From assembly GCA_006844585.1 (NCBI GenBank), contig SPJM01000251.1, positions 1-54,162 on the forward strand: 54,162 bases of DNA, written 5' to 3'. Below, piece after piece: positions 17,704 through 27,321 of the stretch. The stretch comes from Methylococcaceae bacterium (GTDB lineage Bacteria; Pseudomonadota; Gammaproteobacteria; Methylococcales; Methylomonadaceae). Numbering within the stretch: position 1 is the first letter of the stretch; each line of letters opens with the position of its first letter. Position numbers and translations under genes: made by a program. Under the pieces are notes generated by a model. That model saw nothing but the letters and a program-made list of their open reading frames with translations. It did not search any database and was not told the origin of the DNA.

Positions 17704-20077
17704 CGCTGAGATAACAAATAACGGCTGTCAGAATGACGATTGAAAAACCAAATTGCATCGCCAATAAGGTCGCAGCCACCGAGCTGATTACCGAAGCGCA
17801 GCCGTTAATACCCCATGCCCAAGGAATTAAATGCGCATTATCTTGGGCAAGACTGTTTAAAGCCAGCGGCATAGGCATTCCCATAAAAAATGCCAATGGC
17901 GCGATTAATAAGATTGAAAGTATGAATTTAGCGATCAGCGGCCAGGCGGCGGTCAGTTGAAACAAATCATCGATGAAGCATAAATACGCTAAACTCAGTG
18001 CAACGATGAGGCTGATGACGCCGACAATGCGAAATCTTGATGGAGCATTTTTACTAAACTGTTTGCAGTAAGCGCTGCCGAATCCGGCAAATACTAAAAA
18101 AGCGGTTAAGGTGATGGCCAAGGAATAAACCGGGTGGTGCAGAAAAAGGATAAATTTTTGAATGAAGGCAATTTCAATCATTAAAAAGGCCAGGCCGATA
18201 GCAAAAAAATAAACGGCGACATGGCGGCGTTTAATCAGTTTTGTTTGACTGGGGTTTTTAGGTAGCCTGAACAATGGGCCAAGGATGAAAAACAAGCTGG
18301 TCAAAATAGCGATACATAAAGTGGCGAAAATTATTAAATAACCGGTTTCGATTAATCCTGCGCCGCCTTTGCTCAATAAACTTAACATTTCCGGCAAGCT
18401 GGACCAGCGGAAAAAATGTTGGAAGTAGGGTTGGTCATCGCTGGCCGGGCGCAAGTTAAACTTATAATTTTCAATGAATGTCTGGCTATCGCCACTGAGC
18501 AGCGCCTGAGCGCCTTGATAGAACCAGGCTTGTTTTAAAACATTGTAGCGGTTGGCTTGAGCTTCCTTAATGGTCGGGGTATAGACCAAATCAAAATTGC
18601 GTTCCGCGCTGAAATTCTCAACCTGAGCGATTTCCTGCGCATTAAAGGCGCCGTTTTTAATCAATAGCGTGGTGGTTTGCCAACTTCGAATCATCACCAA
18701 ATTTTGCCTGATTGATGGAGTTTTAAAAGCTTCCAACACCGTGGTAAACAGTTTTAAAGCATCTCGGGGTGGTAATTTTAACCAGCGGGTAATGCTTAAA
18801 TATCCGCCGGGTTTCAATCGCGAAACATATAATTTTAACGCTTCTGTCGTATATAAATAATTTTCATTCAAGGCATATAAACCGGCAACCGAGGCGTTGA
18901 ATGAATCCAACAGGCTGATTTGAATCAAGTCATATTGGTTTTCATGGCTAGTCAGATAGTCGCGCCCGTCAGCGATATGCCAATCAATATTGGCTTGTTG
19001 ATAAATATCACCCGAAAAATCGGCAAAATCTTGACTGACTAATTCGATGTATTGCGGATTTAGCTCCACTGCATGGATATGCGCTGCTTGATGAAATTTT
19101 GCCTGTAAAACATCCGCGCCGCCCCCGGAACCGATAATTAATACCTGATCGCTTGGTTTCAAAACATAGGGCAGGGCGGAAGTCATTTGTCCCAAATACG
19201 CCAGTTGTTGAATATTTTCCGCTTTACCGGTAATCACGCTCATATTATCGGCATCAGTAAAGACGGCCAGTTGCGGCAATGGTTGATGCGGAGAGGCAAT
19301 GCTCATGCCCGGCGCATGTCGAAATGGAATTTTTTTGCTGTTGACGACAGTAATTAAACCTAACGGGCTGGATCTTTCAGAAACGATTTCCATCCCGTTG
19401 ATGAGCAAGGTATGCGGCAGACTTTTATAAGGCGAAATAGCTAATTGCAACTGCATGGCTAAAAAGACGAGCAGGGCGGACAAGCAAAAAAAATAACTCG
19501 CCAGAGTAATCGGTTTGAATTTTAACTCAATGCCGGCGATTAATGCGGCGCATAAACCTAATGCGCTGATTGCGACCAGCGCATGATCGGGAAACAACGC
19601 ATTGAGTAAACCGACAACGCCGATACAACCGCCTCCCGCGCCGAATAAATCGGCGGCATATAATTGATTGAGCCGGTCCTTATAAAATAAAAAGGCCAGA
19701 CAAATTGCCGCGCCGGCAAAGAAAAACGGCAGACTTAATAATACAAACACCGCTAGCAACAACAGGCTTTGCCGGAAATCCCATAATATTTCCTCAGTAT
19801 TGAAAGACAGGGTCTGGGTGATTTCAAAACAAATAATGGAAGATAGGCTGAATAGGGCGATGGCAAGGGGGTAAACAGTTTGGAAATGACGAATCAATCG
19901 GTCTTGCATAAGCGCTATCAGGCTGCCGCTAAAACCATATCCCAATAATGCCAGGCCGATAATCATATAGGCGAAATGATGCCAATGAATTATGGAAAAC
20001 AAACGCATCAGCAACAGCTCATAAGCCAGAGCTGAAGCCGATAACAGAGCGATGGAAAATAACGGCAAGGTTTTCAT
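17654..20077 (-). CDS. Membrane protein with spermidine-synthase-like domain
   Basis: An 807-residue protein. The N-terminus has about six membrane helices (1-215). The centre (about 285-450) is a spermidine-synthase/methyltransferase fold with the nucleotide-binding motif VLIIGSGGGADVLQA and later VELNPQYIEL and ADGRDYL. Around six more helices follow to the C-terminus. Such fused proteins are common but their substrate is generally not known; true polyamine synthesis is uncertain. It starts 12 bases after the isoaspartyl methyltransferase gene, so the two are one operon. Its last 17 codons overlap the end of the cytochrome P460 gene read from the other strand. Confidence 0.85.
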   Translation of the reverse strand: MKTLPLFSIALLSASALAYELLLMRLFSIIHWHHFAYMIIGLALLGYGFSGSLIALMQDRLIRHFQTVYPLAIALFSLSSIICFEITQTLSFNTEEILWDFRQSLLLLAVFVLLSLPFFFAGAAICLAFLFYKDRLNQLYAADLFGAGGGCIGVVGLLNALFPDHALVAISALGLCAALIAGIELKFKPITLASYFFCLSALLVFLAMQLQLAISPYKSLPHTLLINGMEIVSERSSPLGLITVVNSKKIPFRHAPGMSIASPHQPLPQLAVFTDADNMSVITGKAENIQQLAYLGQMTSALPYVLKPSDQVLIIGSGGGADVLQAKFHQAAHIHAVELNPQYIELVSQDFADFSGDIYQQANIDWHIADGRDYLTSHENQYDLIQISLLDSFNASVAGLYALNENYLYTTEALKLYVSRLKPGGYLSITRWLKLPPRDALKLFTTVLEAFKTPSIRQNLVMIRSWQTTTLLIKNGAFNAQEIAQVENFSAERNFDLVYTPTIKEAQANRYNVLKQAWFYQGAQALLSGDSQTFIENYKFNLRPASDDQPYFQHFFRWSSLPEMLSLLSKGGAGLIETGYLIIFATLCIAILTSLFFILGPLFRLPKNPSQTKLIKRRHVAVYFFAIGLAFLMIEIAFIQKFILFLHHPVYSLAITLTAFLVFAGFGSAYCKQFSKNAPSRFRIVGVISLIVALSLAYLCFIDDLFQLTAAWPLIAKFILSILLIAPLAFFMGMPMPLALNSLAQDNAHLIPWAWGINGCASVISSVAATLLAMQFGFSIVILTAVICYLSVIGQFPASDSAMQPVH

Positions 20078-20089
20078 TGCCGGAGCGAT

Positions 20090-20833
20090 TTAATGATCTC
20101 CGGTAACCGGCACAAAGCGCACCGGTAGAATTTGGCGATTAATCAGCTTACCGTCTGTCTGCTTATGCACCAATAATAATTGCTGTGTGACAAAAAAACT
20201 GCCCACCGGAACCATCATTCGACCGCCTGCTTTCAGTTGTTCAACCAATGGCGGTGGAATATGGCTGGCGGCGGCAGTGACGATGATCGCATCGAAAGGC
20301 GCATGTTCCTCCCAACCATAATAGCCATCGCCGATTTTTACAGTTACATTGCCATAGCCTAATTTTTGCAGACGCTTTTGCGCAGCAATGCCAAGAGGTT
20401 CAACAATTTCGATACTGTAAACTTCTTTCACCAAACCGGAAAGCACCGCCGCCTGATATCCGGAACCCGTGCCTAATTCCAACACCCGACTATCCGGCGA
20501 CAATTGCAATAAATCAGTCATAATGGCGACAATATAAGGTTGCGATATGGTTTGGCCATGACCAATCGGCAGCGGCCGGTTTTCGTAAGCATAAGGTATT
20601 TGGCTTTCCGGCACGAATTCATGTCTGGGCACGGTTTCCAAAACCTTGAGAACTTTGGCGTTCAGTTTATCTTTATCAAGATAATCACGGGTGCTTTGAA
20701 CATCATATTTGATCAGTTGAACCATGTTTTTTCTGACCATAGAATAATCCTCGACTGCGTAAACCGATTCATCGGCGCTGATGAAGCAAAATACCAATGC
20801 ATAAACGAACTGAATATAAGGATTGCTGTTCAT
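20090..20833 (-). CDS. pcm: Protein-L-isoaspartate O-methyltransferase, possibly exported
   Basis: A 247-residue PCMT that methylates damaged aspartyl residues for repair. The SAM motif LELGTGSGYQAAVLS, the PRHEFVPE block and GHGQTISQPYIVA are all present. The first ATG has GGAGG six bases upstream and adds a hydrophobic N-terminus (about residues 7-19, ending ...VYAVED) that could export or anchor the enzyme. An internal ATG at 20740 also has GAGG eight bases upstream and would give a plain cytoplasmic form. The N-terminus lacks basic residues, so export is only a possibility. It forms an operon with the membrane spermidine-synthase-like gene. Confidence 0.88.
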   Translation of the reverse strand: MNSNPYIQFVYALVFCFISADESVYAVEDYSMVRKNMVQLIKYDVQSTRDYLDKDKLNAKVLKVLETVPRHEFVPESQIPYAYENRPLPIGHGQTISQPYIVAIMTDLLQLSPDSRVLELGTGSGYQAAVLSGLVKEVYSIEIVEPLGIAAQKRLQKLGYGNVTVKIGDGYYGWEEHAPFDAIIVTAAASHIPPPLVEQLKAGGRMMVPVGSFFVTQQLLLVHKQTDGKLINRQILPVRFVPVTGDH

Positions 20834-21057
20834 AATGAACCTCCTACCGACAGTGACCGTTCAGAACTGAACAGTTTTAGTTTACTCCTCTAAAAGATAG
20901 GGAGCAATAGCATTAGAAGGATTAAGGTTTCTACGTTATGGGTAGGTATATTTCATCCATTAAGTTAACAGTCATATCGGCATACCCTCTAGGGCACAAG
21001 GGAATTGCCGGTATCCAGTGTACAAAGATAACTTTGACAAATTAATGACAACAGGCG

Positions 21058-21921
21058 TTATGATTTTTTATTAATGACCGAATACAAAGCCGAATAATCA
21101 TCATCAGCCTGACCGGCTTCAACCGTTGCCTGAGTAATGTCTCTGACGCTTTCCACCATGGTCGTATCAACATTGCAGGTATTCGCCTCATCAATAAAAA
21201 AATTGAGGTCTTTCAATAAATGTTTAGTCGAAAAATTGCCGTTTTTAAAATCTAGATTGAGCATCTTATCTAGCTTTTTATCGTAAGTCGGCGCATAAAG
21301 CGCGCTATCCCTAACCACCTGCATAAAGGTATCCAAATTGATGCCTTTATTCATTATCAAACTCAAACTGCTGGAAAAAGCGCAGGTTAAGCTGCCGATC
21401 AACTGATTCATCGCCAGTTTTAAGGTCGCAGCATCGCCGATCTTGCCGATCAACATAGGGTTGGGCGCGAAGGTATTAAATAACCAGCGCCAATCCTGCA
21501 AATTCTGTTCACTGCCGCCAACCATTACGATCAGCTTTTCAGCCTTGATATCCGGAATGCTGCCCAATACCGGCGCTTCAAAATAAACGCCTTGCAAATC
21601 CTGTATTTTATCTGCCAATGCCACTGAATCCGAAGGCGTAATAGTACCCATCTGAATCACTGTTTTGCCCGCCAAAGAAGTGTTTAACGAAGCTAACACC
21701 GAATTTATCGCATCTGCGTCTGTGAGCATAAAAATAATGGCCTCCGAACCAATGAATAATTCATCAGCGGAAGCGGCGATGGACGCTTGGCTATTTTCAA
21801 ACGCATGTGTTTTGTCGGCGCTACGGTTCCAAACTGATAACGGCACATCATGTTCCAATAATTTATCCGCCAAAGCTTTTCCCATAGCGCCGAGTCCGAT
21901 CAGCCCGATTTTGTTATTCAT
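21058..21921 (-). CDS. NAD(P)-dependent beta-hydroxyacid dehydrogenase family protein
   Basis: A 287-residue protein of the 3-hydroxyisobutyrate dehydrogenase / glyoxylate-succinic semialdehyde reductase family. The nucleotide site IGLIGLGAMG is at 5-14, the substrate loop appears as YFEAPVLGSIPDI where typical members have DAPVSGG, and the catalytic Lys lies in LKLAMNQLIGS. The precise substrate is unclear because the substrate loop departs from the usual form. GGAGT lies six bases before the start. It begins 28 bases after the sensor kinase stop and is probably the last gene of that operon. Confidence 0.8.
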   Translation of the reverse strand: MNNKIGLIGLGAMGKALADKLLEHDVPLSVWNRSADKTHAFENSQASIAASADELFIGSEAIIFMLTDADAINSVLASLNTSLAGKTVIQMGTITPSDSVALADKIQDLQGVYFEAPVLGSIPDIKAEKLIVMVGGSEQNLQDWRWLFNTFAPNPMLIGKIGDAATLKLAMNQLIGSLTCAFSSSLSLIMNKGINLDTFMQVVRDSALYAPTYDKKLDKMLNLDFKNGNFSTKHLLKDLNFFIDEANTCNVDTTMVESVRDITQATVEAGQADDDYSALYSVINKKS

Positions 21922-21949
21922 AGTAATACTCCGATAGGCTATAGATTTT

Positions 21950-23434
21950 TTAATTTATTGCGGCGGAGTAGGGGAGTTCTATAAGAAATATACTCCCCCC
22001 GCCGTCTGCAGAGGAATATTCGAGTTTACCATGCATTAACTCAATATAACGCCTGGACATATACAAACTGATTCCCAACCCATCGACAAAGTTCTTTTGT
22101 CTTTCCACGAATGGAGAAAACATTTTTTCTTGCAGTTCCGGTAAAACGCCCACGCCTGTATCTTGAATTGAAAATACTATTTTGTCAGCTTGTTCATTAC
22201 AACGTATATAAATTCGTCCGTTTTGATGATTAAATTTAATAGCGTTATCAATTAAATTTGTGAACACATCAGCCAAAAAGCGGGCATTGGCCTTAACCAG
22301 AATATAATTCGGGCTAATATCACTTTCAAGCGTAATTTGTTTTTCAGCCATTTTTACGGACATTTTATGAATACAATCGTCCAGAATAGGGTTAAGGGCA
22401 ACCTGATCTAGCGTCAATTGAAAGTTTTCATTATCAATATCAATAAAATTAAAAATTCGATCAATAAGATATTTGAGCTTTTTTGAAGCAGTCGTAATTT
22501 CATTTAAATTGCTATCTTGTTCCTCATTTAGGTCATCATAGCCAAGCAATTCCGAGAACCCCATGATGGCGTTTAAAGGGGTGCGCAGTTCATGGCTCAT
22601 AATCGATAAAAATTCATTTTTCGCTTTGGATGCTTTTATTGCTTTATCTTTTTCCAGTTCATACCAACGGGTGCGTTCAACCACCTTGTCCTCTAGCAGA
22701 TTAATGAATTGACGAGCATTTTCAGCAAGTTCACGAATTTCTTGCGGGCCGGAGTTATGCTGAAATTGGAATTGAGTATTATGCTGTTGAGCCTTGGAAA
22801 CAGCCGCAGTCAATTTTTGAATCGGATTAACTAAATGATATGACAGCAGCCACCATTGGCCGCCGACCAAAGTAAGAAAGATGAATCCATAACCGATTGA
22901 TAACAAAATAATATTGCTACGCTGCTGTTCATAGTGTTGAATATTATTTTTGACTTTTTCCTTAATTATTGAAGTAATGCTTTGCAGTTTTGTTAATAAT
23001 TGTTTTGAATGTTCGTCAAATTGGTTGATTATGCTAGCGGGCAAATCAACGCCGTCTAAGATAGACTCTAAGGGCGATGCCGATTGAAATAGGATTTGAT
23101 TGATCAATGCAAACTCGTTTTGAACTGATTCTGCTAACTCTTCCGCCGCAATCAAGTCAGCCAAATCTGTTAAGTTTTTTGCCTGACGTTTGGCGCCGGC
23201 GGCCAGATAGGTTTGATCATTACCAAGAATTAAATCCATCATAATGAGCCATTGTCGATAGCCTTCTTCCAGTCTAAGAATATCATTGATGACCACAGCT
23301 TCTTTGCCGATGGCTTGTTGTTGATGCTCCAGTTTAATCACATCAAAAAAGATTACGGCCGCCAAACCAATGCCAGCGCAAGCGCTGATAAAGGTATGCA
23401 GAGCGATAAGCCTTTTGGTTTTCCATCCCTTCAT
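21950..23434 (-). CDS. Membrane sensor histidine kinase
   Basis: A 494-residue kinase with two membrane helices (about 10-31 and 175-197) flanking a periplasmic helical domain of about 140 residues, then a HAMP-like linker, HisKA with the phosphorylated His in SHELRTPLNAIMGF, and HATPase with DNAIKFN and DTGVGV. There is no receiver domain and no response regulator gene close by. It follows the periplasmic protein gene after nine bases, which suggests that protein or its ligand is what the kinase senses. Confidence 0.87.
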   Translation of the reverse strand: MKGWKTKRLIALHTFISACAGIGLAAVIFFDVIKLEHQQQAIGKEAVVINDILRLEEGYRQWLIMMDLILGNDQTYLAAGAKRQAKNLTDLADLIAAEELAESVQNEFALINQILFQSASPLESILDGVDLPASIINQFDEHSKQLLTKLQSITSIIKEKVKNNIQHYEQQRSNIILLSIGYGFIFLTLVGGQWWLLSYHLVNPIQKLTAAVSKAQQHNTQFQFQHNSGPQEIRELAENARQFINLLEDKVVERTRWYELEKDKAIKASKAKNEFLSIMSHELRTPLNAIMGFSELLGYDDLNEEQDSNLNEITTASKKLKYLIDRIFNFIDIDNENFQLTLDQVALNPILDDCIHKMSVKMAEKQITLESDISPNYILVKANARFLADVFTNLIDNAIKFNHQNGRIYIRCNEQADKIVFSIQDTGVGVLPELQEKMFSPFVERQKNFVDGLGISLYMSRRYIELMHGKLEYSSADGGGSIFLIELPYSAAIN

Positions 23435-23443
23435 TCAAAATAT

Positions 23444-24061
23444 TTATTGTTGATTATTTTGTAAGAGTGACTGTATCTCATCACGCCAAGAGTGCTCAGT
23501 GACTAAAGCGGTTTTTATTGCAGAACGCATTAACGTTTTTGCTAAAGTTCTAGCGTCTTCGTTATTTGCCAGTTCATCAGGCAAAGTATAGTCTTCTTTT
23601 TCTATCATGCTTTTTAATTCATTGACCGATTTTCCTTTTAGCAATTGCACAAAATCAGAAGACTGAATGAGGTCACAAGAAGATTCTCGACAACGTTGAA
23701 AATTAAAATTAACGACATTTAAATGCAAATCAAACGCCCAGACTATCTCTATTAATCCCCACAACCCAACCTCTGAGCGTGAATGGACAAATCCTAACGC
23801 TTTATTTTCTTGCATAGCAACATATAAAGTATGTTGGCCTAACTCATCTTTATGAATGGAAAAGGGAACAGAGTTTTTGACATGCTGTTGAGATGATTGA
23901 TTAACTTCATGCACAATGGAACGGTAGCTGGTTGCATTCGGAAATAGCTTATATATATTTTGCACCGGGTCTCTCAGTGCGCAAAATGCAACGCTGTGCG
24001 CATGAGATCCCCATAAACTTAATATTATCAATGTAATAACCGGAAATATTTTTAATTTCAT
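23444..24061 (-). CDS. Exported protein, weakly FMN-binding-domain-like
   Basis: A 205-residue protein with a signal peptide (about 1-24, ending SHAHSVAF). The middle (about 85-120, VHSRSEVGLWGLIEIVWAFD) resembles the FMN-bind fold found in RnfG and NosR, but the similarity is weak and I see no clear Thr flavinylation site. It stands between a porin-like gene and a sensor kinase, with 14- and 9-base gaps, so the three are co-transcribed. A periplasmic redox or ligand-sensing role with the kinase is an inference. Confidence 0.6.
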   Translation of the reverse strand: MKLKIFPVITLIILSLWGSHAHSVAFCALRDPVQNIYKLFPNATSYRSIVHEVNQSSQQHVKNSVPFSIHKDELGQHTLYVAMQENKALGFVHSRSEVGLWGLIEIVWAFDLHLNVVNFNFQRCRESSCDLIQSSDFVQLLKGKSVNELKSMIEKEDYTLPDELANNEDARTLAKTLMRSAIKTALVTEHSWRDEIQSLLQNNQQ

Positions 24062-24075
24062 ACTTTTTCTCTTGC

Positions 24076-25092
24076 TTAAAAACGGTATCTTAATTGCGCT
24101 TCCATAACGCTTCCGCGTTGACTGTTATCAAACACATCCAGGTCTTGACGCCATTGAGCGCTGATGGTCCAATGATTATCCGGGGTAAATTTCAATCCGA
24201 GAAAACTTTGAATCATTGAATCCCAATCTTGATGATCCAAATGATGGGATAGGGTGGCTAATTGAAAATAGGCTAGCAGTTTCTCATTAGGATTATGAAC
24301 ATCTATTTCAAACAGGGCGCTGATAATTTCTTTACCATCGTCCTTACCGACTGAGAATTCAGTTAAAAAGGTAAAGGGTCCCAACGGCGTCGATGCATCC
24401 AATCCGATGCGCGTGCGATCAAAATAACCATCACTTTTAGCCGCTCTTAAATGTCCTTGATAAAAGGAAAGGCCTATGAATGAATCGTAACTCAACGAGC
24501 GTTCAACCCGACCTGAAACAATATAAGTACTGTAGTTATCCGTCCAATCCACGCCTGATCCGCGACTTAATGATATTTCGTAGCCGCCCCAAGTCGTTTT
24601 GCCATTAGCGGTGACGCCCCAGTCCAATTTTCCACCCAATGTGCGACCATTACTAAATTGCCGAAAGGTTCCATTGGTATCGATGTTGTATTCAAGTCCA
24701 AACGGTAATTCATAATGGCCAATTCGAACATTCAGTAAATTTTTATCCAGAATATTTAAGTTGAAATTACAAATTCTACAAACGAATTTGAGGTCATCTT
24801 TACGATTGTAAATAGCTGGGAATGGCTTAACATTCACCAATTTGGTCAAATAGCCTTGGAATATGAGCGTACCGATATCGCCGTTTTCTCCGGAGAAAAC
24901 TTTATGCATATCTATGCCGATAGTATTGATATTGGATAATTGATTGGTTCTAAAATGGTATTGTCCACGAACGCTCAAATCCAGTGATAGTCTTAAGTTT
25001 TCATTTAGTTTTTGCCAGGAAACCGAGTCAAAAGCAAAAGCTTGAAAACTCAAAAGCACAAAAACCAATGAACAGAGTAATTTGTTGATCAT
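24076..25092 (-). CDS. Outer-membrane beta-barrel, porin-like
   Basis: A 338-residue protein with a signal peptide (cleaved near AFA-FDS), alternating amphipathic strands throughout and a C-terminal aromatic residue (QLRYRF), the usual mark for assembly by BamA. Near residues 105-108 it has a CRIC pair of cysteines, unusual for a barrel. The cargo is unknown. It is first in a probable four-gene operon with the exported protein, the sensor kinase and the dehydrogenase. Confidence 0.75.
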   Translation of the reverse strand: MINKLLCSLVFVLLSFQAFAFDSVSWQKLNENLRLSLDLSVRGQYHFRTNQLSNINTIGIDMHKVFSGENGDIGTLIFQGYLTKLVNVKPFPAIYNRKDDLKFVCRICNFNLNILDKNLLNVRIGHYELPFGLEYNIDTNGTFRQFSNGRTLGGKLDWGVTANGKTTWGGYEISLSRGSGVDWTDNYSTYIVSGRVERSLSYDSFIGLSFYQGHLRAAKSDGYFDRTRIGLDASTPLGPFTFLTEFSVGKDDGKEIISALFEIDVHNPNEKLLAYFQLATLSHHLDHQDWDSMIQSFLGLKFTPDNHWTISAQWRQDLDVFDNSQRGSVMEAQLRYRF

Positions 25093-25338
25093 ATCAATAA
25101 AAAGAAGGACATCAATAAATTTAAAGGATATTAAAAATATAGACTAAAAGTTGATTTACAGTGCTGATCTGATTTGAAGATGTGAAGCGTCTAGCAGTAT
25201 TATGTAAAAATAATACTTCGCATAATGTATATTATGTAAAGTTTTAGAGTTGGATTCGCTGAGGCAAGTCGGGCTATGTTAGTAAAACACAAACCAGCGG
25301 TATAACGTTGATTATGACCACAAGCCCCAGCATCCACT

Positions 25339-26376
25339 TTATTTGACAACAACTCTATTGCGTCCGCTTTCTTTGGCATTATAGAGAGCTTCATCCGCAC
25401 GATTGATAAAACTTTCAACGTTATCGTCATTTTTTAATTGTGTTATGCCGATGGAGACAGTAATTTTACCGATTGTTAAGCCATTGTCTTTTTGTTTTAA
25501 CTCACTTTTAGATAATTTTACTCTAATCTGCTCAGCAATAGTTTTAGCCTCACTTAAATCGGTATTAGGCATAATGACCGCTAATTCCTCGCCTCCATAA
25601 CGCGCAACATGATGATGCTCCTTGGCGTATTTTTTTAATAGACCGCCGGTATAACGAATGACTTTGTCGCCGACTAAATGACCATAGTTATCATTGACCC
25701 GTTTGAAATGGTCTAAATCAAACATCAACAAACAGTTACTGGCGCCCATATTATTTTCAGTCAATATAGCAAGTTCATTATCGAATGCTCGGCGATTTAA
25801 TAATCCCGTTAAAACATCGGTCGTCGCTAATTCTTTGACTTTACTTAACTCATTGCGCAATGTCGCCATTTCATTATTGGCTTCATTCAATTCAGATTTC
25901 AATGATTGACTAATTTTCACTAAATGATTGGTTTCGGCGATCAGGCCCGATAAAACCGATTTAACATCTTTAGCTTCATCTATTTCGGTTAATTGAACTG
26001 AACTTTTTTGAAAATTATCGCCGACATCGGATACCTGGTTGGTCGTATTCTCGATACTTTCAAACGCATTATCGATTAATGTTTTTAATGAGAAATTGAT
26101 TTTTTCAAATGTATCAACCGAGGCATTGCAGATATACTTTTTATACAGCTCCAGGCTGGTATGGTCGTTAAAGGTTACGGAGTCCGATAAAACTTCATCA
26201 ACCGCTTGTTTCAAAGGCGTATTTACGCCAGCAACATATTCATACCAAATAGCGTAGTTTATCGGATGGGTGGAAATATTATGCTTACTCATTAGCGGAA
26301 TGGCTTTACGCAGTAATTCGGCATTATATTCGGGGTTATTATCGTATGTTGGTAAAAAAGAGGCGTTATTGTTCAT
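25339..26376 (-). CDS. Diguanylate cyclase, soluble
   Basis: A 345-residue protein without membrane helices. A helical N-terminal domain (about 12-80) and coiled-coil region (120-190) precede a GGDEF domain with the active-site motif GGEEL in ARYGGEELAVIMP, TDVLTGLLNRRAF and FDLDHFKRVND, so synthesis of cyclic di-GMP is expected. The RxxD inhibitory site five residues upstream is absent (KEHH there), so product inhibition by that route is unlikely. It is separated by about 250 bp from the porin-like gene. Confidence 0.88.
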   Translation of the reverse strand: MNNNASFLPTYDNNPEYNAELLRKAIPLMSKHNISTHPINYAIWYEYVAGVNTPLKQAVDEVLSDSVTFNDHTSLELYKKYICNASVDTFEKINFSLKTLIDNAFESIENTTNQVSDVGDNFQKSSVQLTEIDEAKDVKSVLSGLIAETNHLVKISQSLKSELNEANNEMATLRNELSKVKELATTDVLTGLLNRRAFDNELAILTENNMGASNCLLMFDLDHFKRVNDNYGHLVGDKVIRYTGGLLKKYAKEHHHVARYGGEELAVIMPNTDLSEAKTIAEQIRVKLSKSELKQKDNGLTIGKITVSIGITQLKNDDNVESFINRADEALYNAKESGRNRVVVK

Positions 26377-26507
26377 ATCTTAAAGATCATTCTTTATAAT
26401 TTTTTCCATACAAATTATAGTTCATATGTCATTAAAAAATGACAAATATTAATTTTCTTATTATTAAATTGTATAATTAATAATTTCTGACTTTTTAACT
26501 CAAGAAT

Positions 26508-27287
26508 ATGATCAAGCCTCCAATAATATTAATCGGTATCGGTGAATTAGGCGGTGAATTAGCTCGCGGCTTCTTGCGTTGCGGTCATCCGGTTATTCCG
26601 GTGACTCGGGGATCTAACTTGGGCGACGTTAGCGAACAATACCCTTCCCCGGCTTTAGTATTAATCACTGTTCAAGAGCATGAATTGCAAAATGTCTTGT
26701 TAAATCTGCCGACATGTTGGAAAAACAAAGTCGGTTTACTGCAAAATGAGTTATTACCTAGAGATTGGCAAGCTCATGATTTACAAGACCCGACAATTAC
26801 AGTTATTTGGTTTGAAAAAAAACCGGGCATGGTTATTACTAACATTCTCTACTCTCCTGTTTTCGGGCCAAATGCCGCAGTTATTGCTGATGCGCTTAAA
26901 GCGATTAATATTCCAACGAAGATTCTGGATAATAAAGATGCATTACTCTATGAATTAGTACGTAAATCGGTTTATATTTTGACGGTTAATATTTGCGGTT
27001 TGGTAGAGAATTGCACAGTCAGCGAACTATGGCGACATCATCAACCATTGGCTGAAGCAGTGGCTAAAGAAGTCGTACAGCTTCAAGCGTGGTTAACCGG
27101 TGAAAGATTATCTTATGATAGACTGGTCACGGGTATGGTGGAAGGCATAGATGATTGCCCGAATCGAAAATGTTTGGGTCGCAGCGCTCCGGCCCGCTTA
27201 CAACGCGCACTGAAATTTTCGGAACAAGCCGGCATTGATACGCCTAAATTGCATGAAATTCATCAATTGAGCATAAAAGAAAAATAA
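26508..27287 (+). CDS. Rossmann-fold protein, ketopantoate-reductase-like
   Basis: A 259-residue protein whose N-terminus has a dinucleotide-binding motif (IGIGELGGELARG, about 10-22). The remainder is mostly helical and resembles the architecture of 6-phosphogluconate dehydrogenase-type or ketopantoate reductase proteins, but I cannot see a clear catalytic signature. It is followed after about 35 bases by a Gfo/Idh/MocA gene in the same direction. Substrate unknown. Confidence 0.65.
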   Translation: MIKPPIILIGIGELGGELARGFLRCGHPVIPVTRGSNLGDVSEQYPSPALVLITVQEHELQNVLLNLPTCWKNKVGLLQNELLPRDWQAHDLQDPTITVIWFEKKPGMVITNILYSPVFGPNAAVIADALKAINIPTKILDNKDALLYELVRKSVYILTVNICGLVENCTVSELWRHHQPLAEAVAKEVVQLQAWLTGERLSYDRLVTGMVEGIDDCPNRKCLGRSAPARLQRALKFSEQAGIDTPKLHEIHQLSIKEK

Positions 27288-27321
27288 ATGAAGTTCTTCC
27301 AACGTGGAACAGGATAAAACA

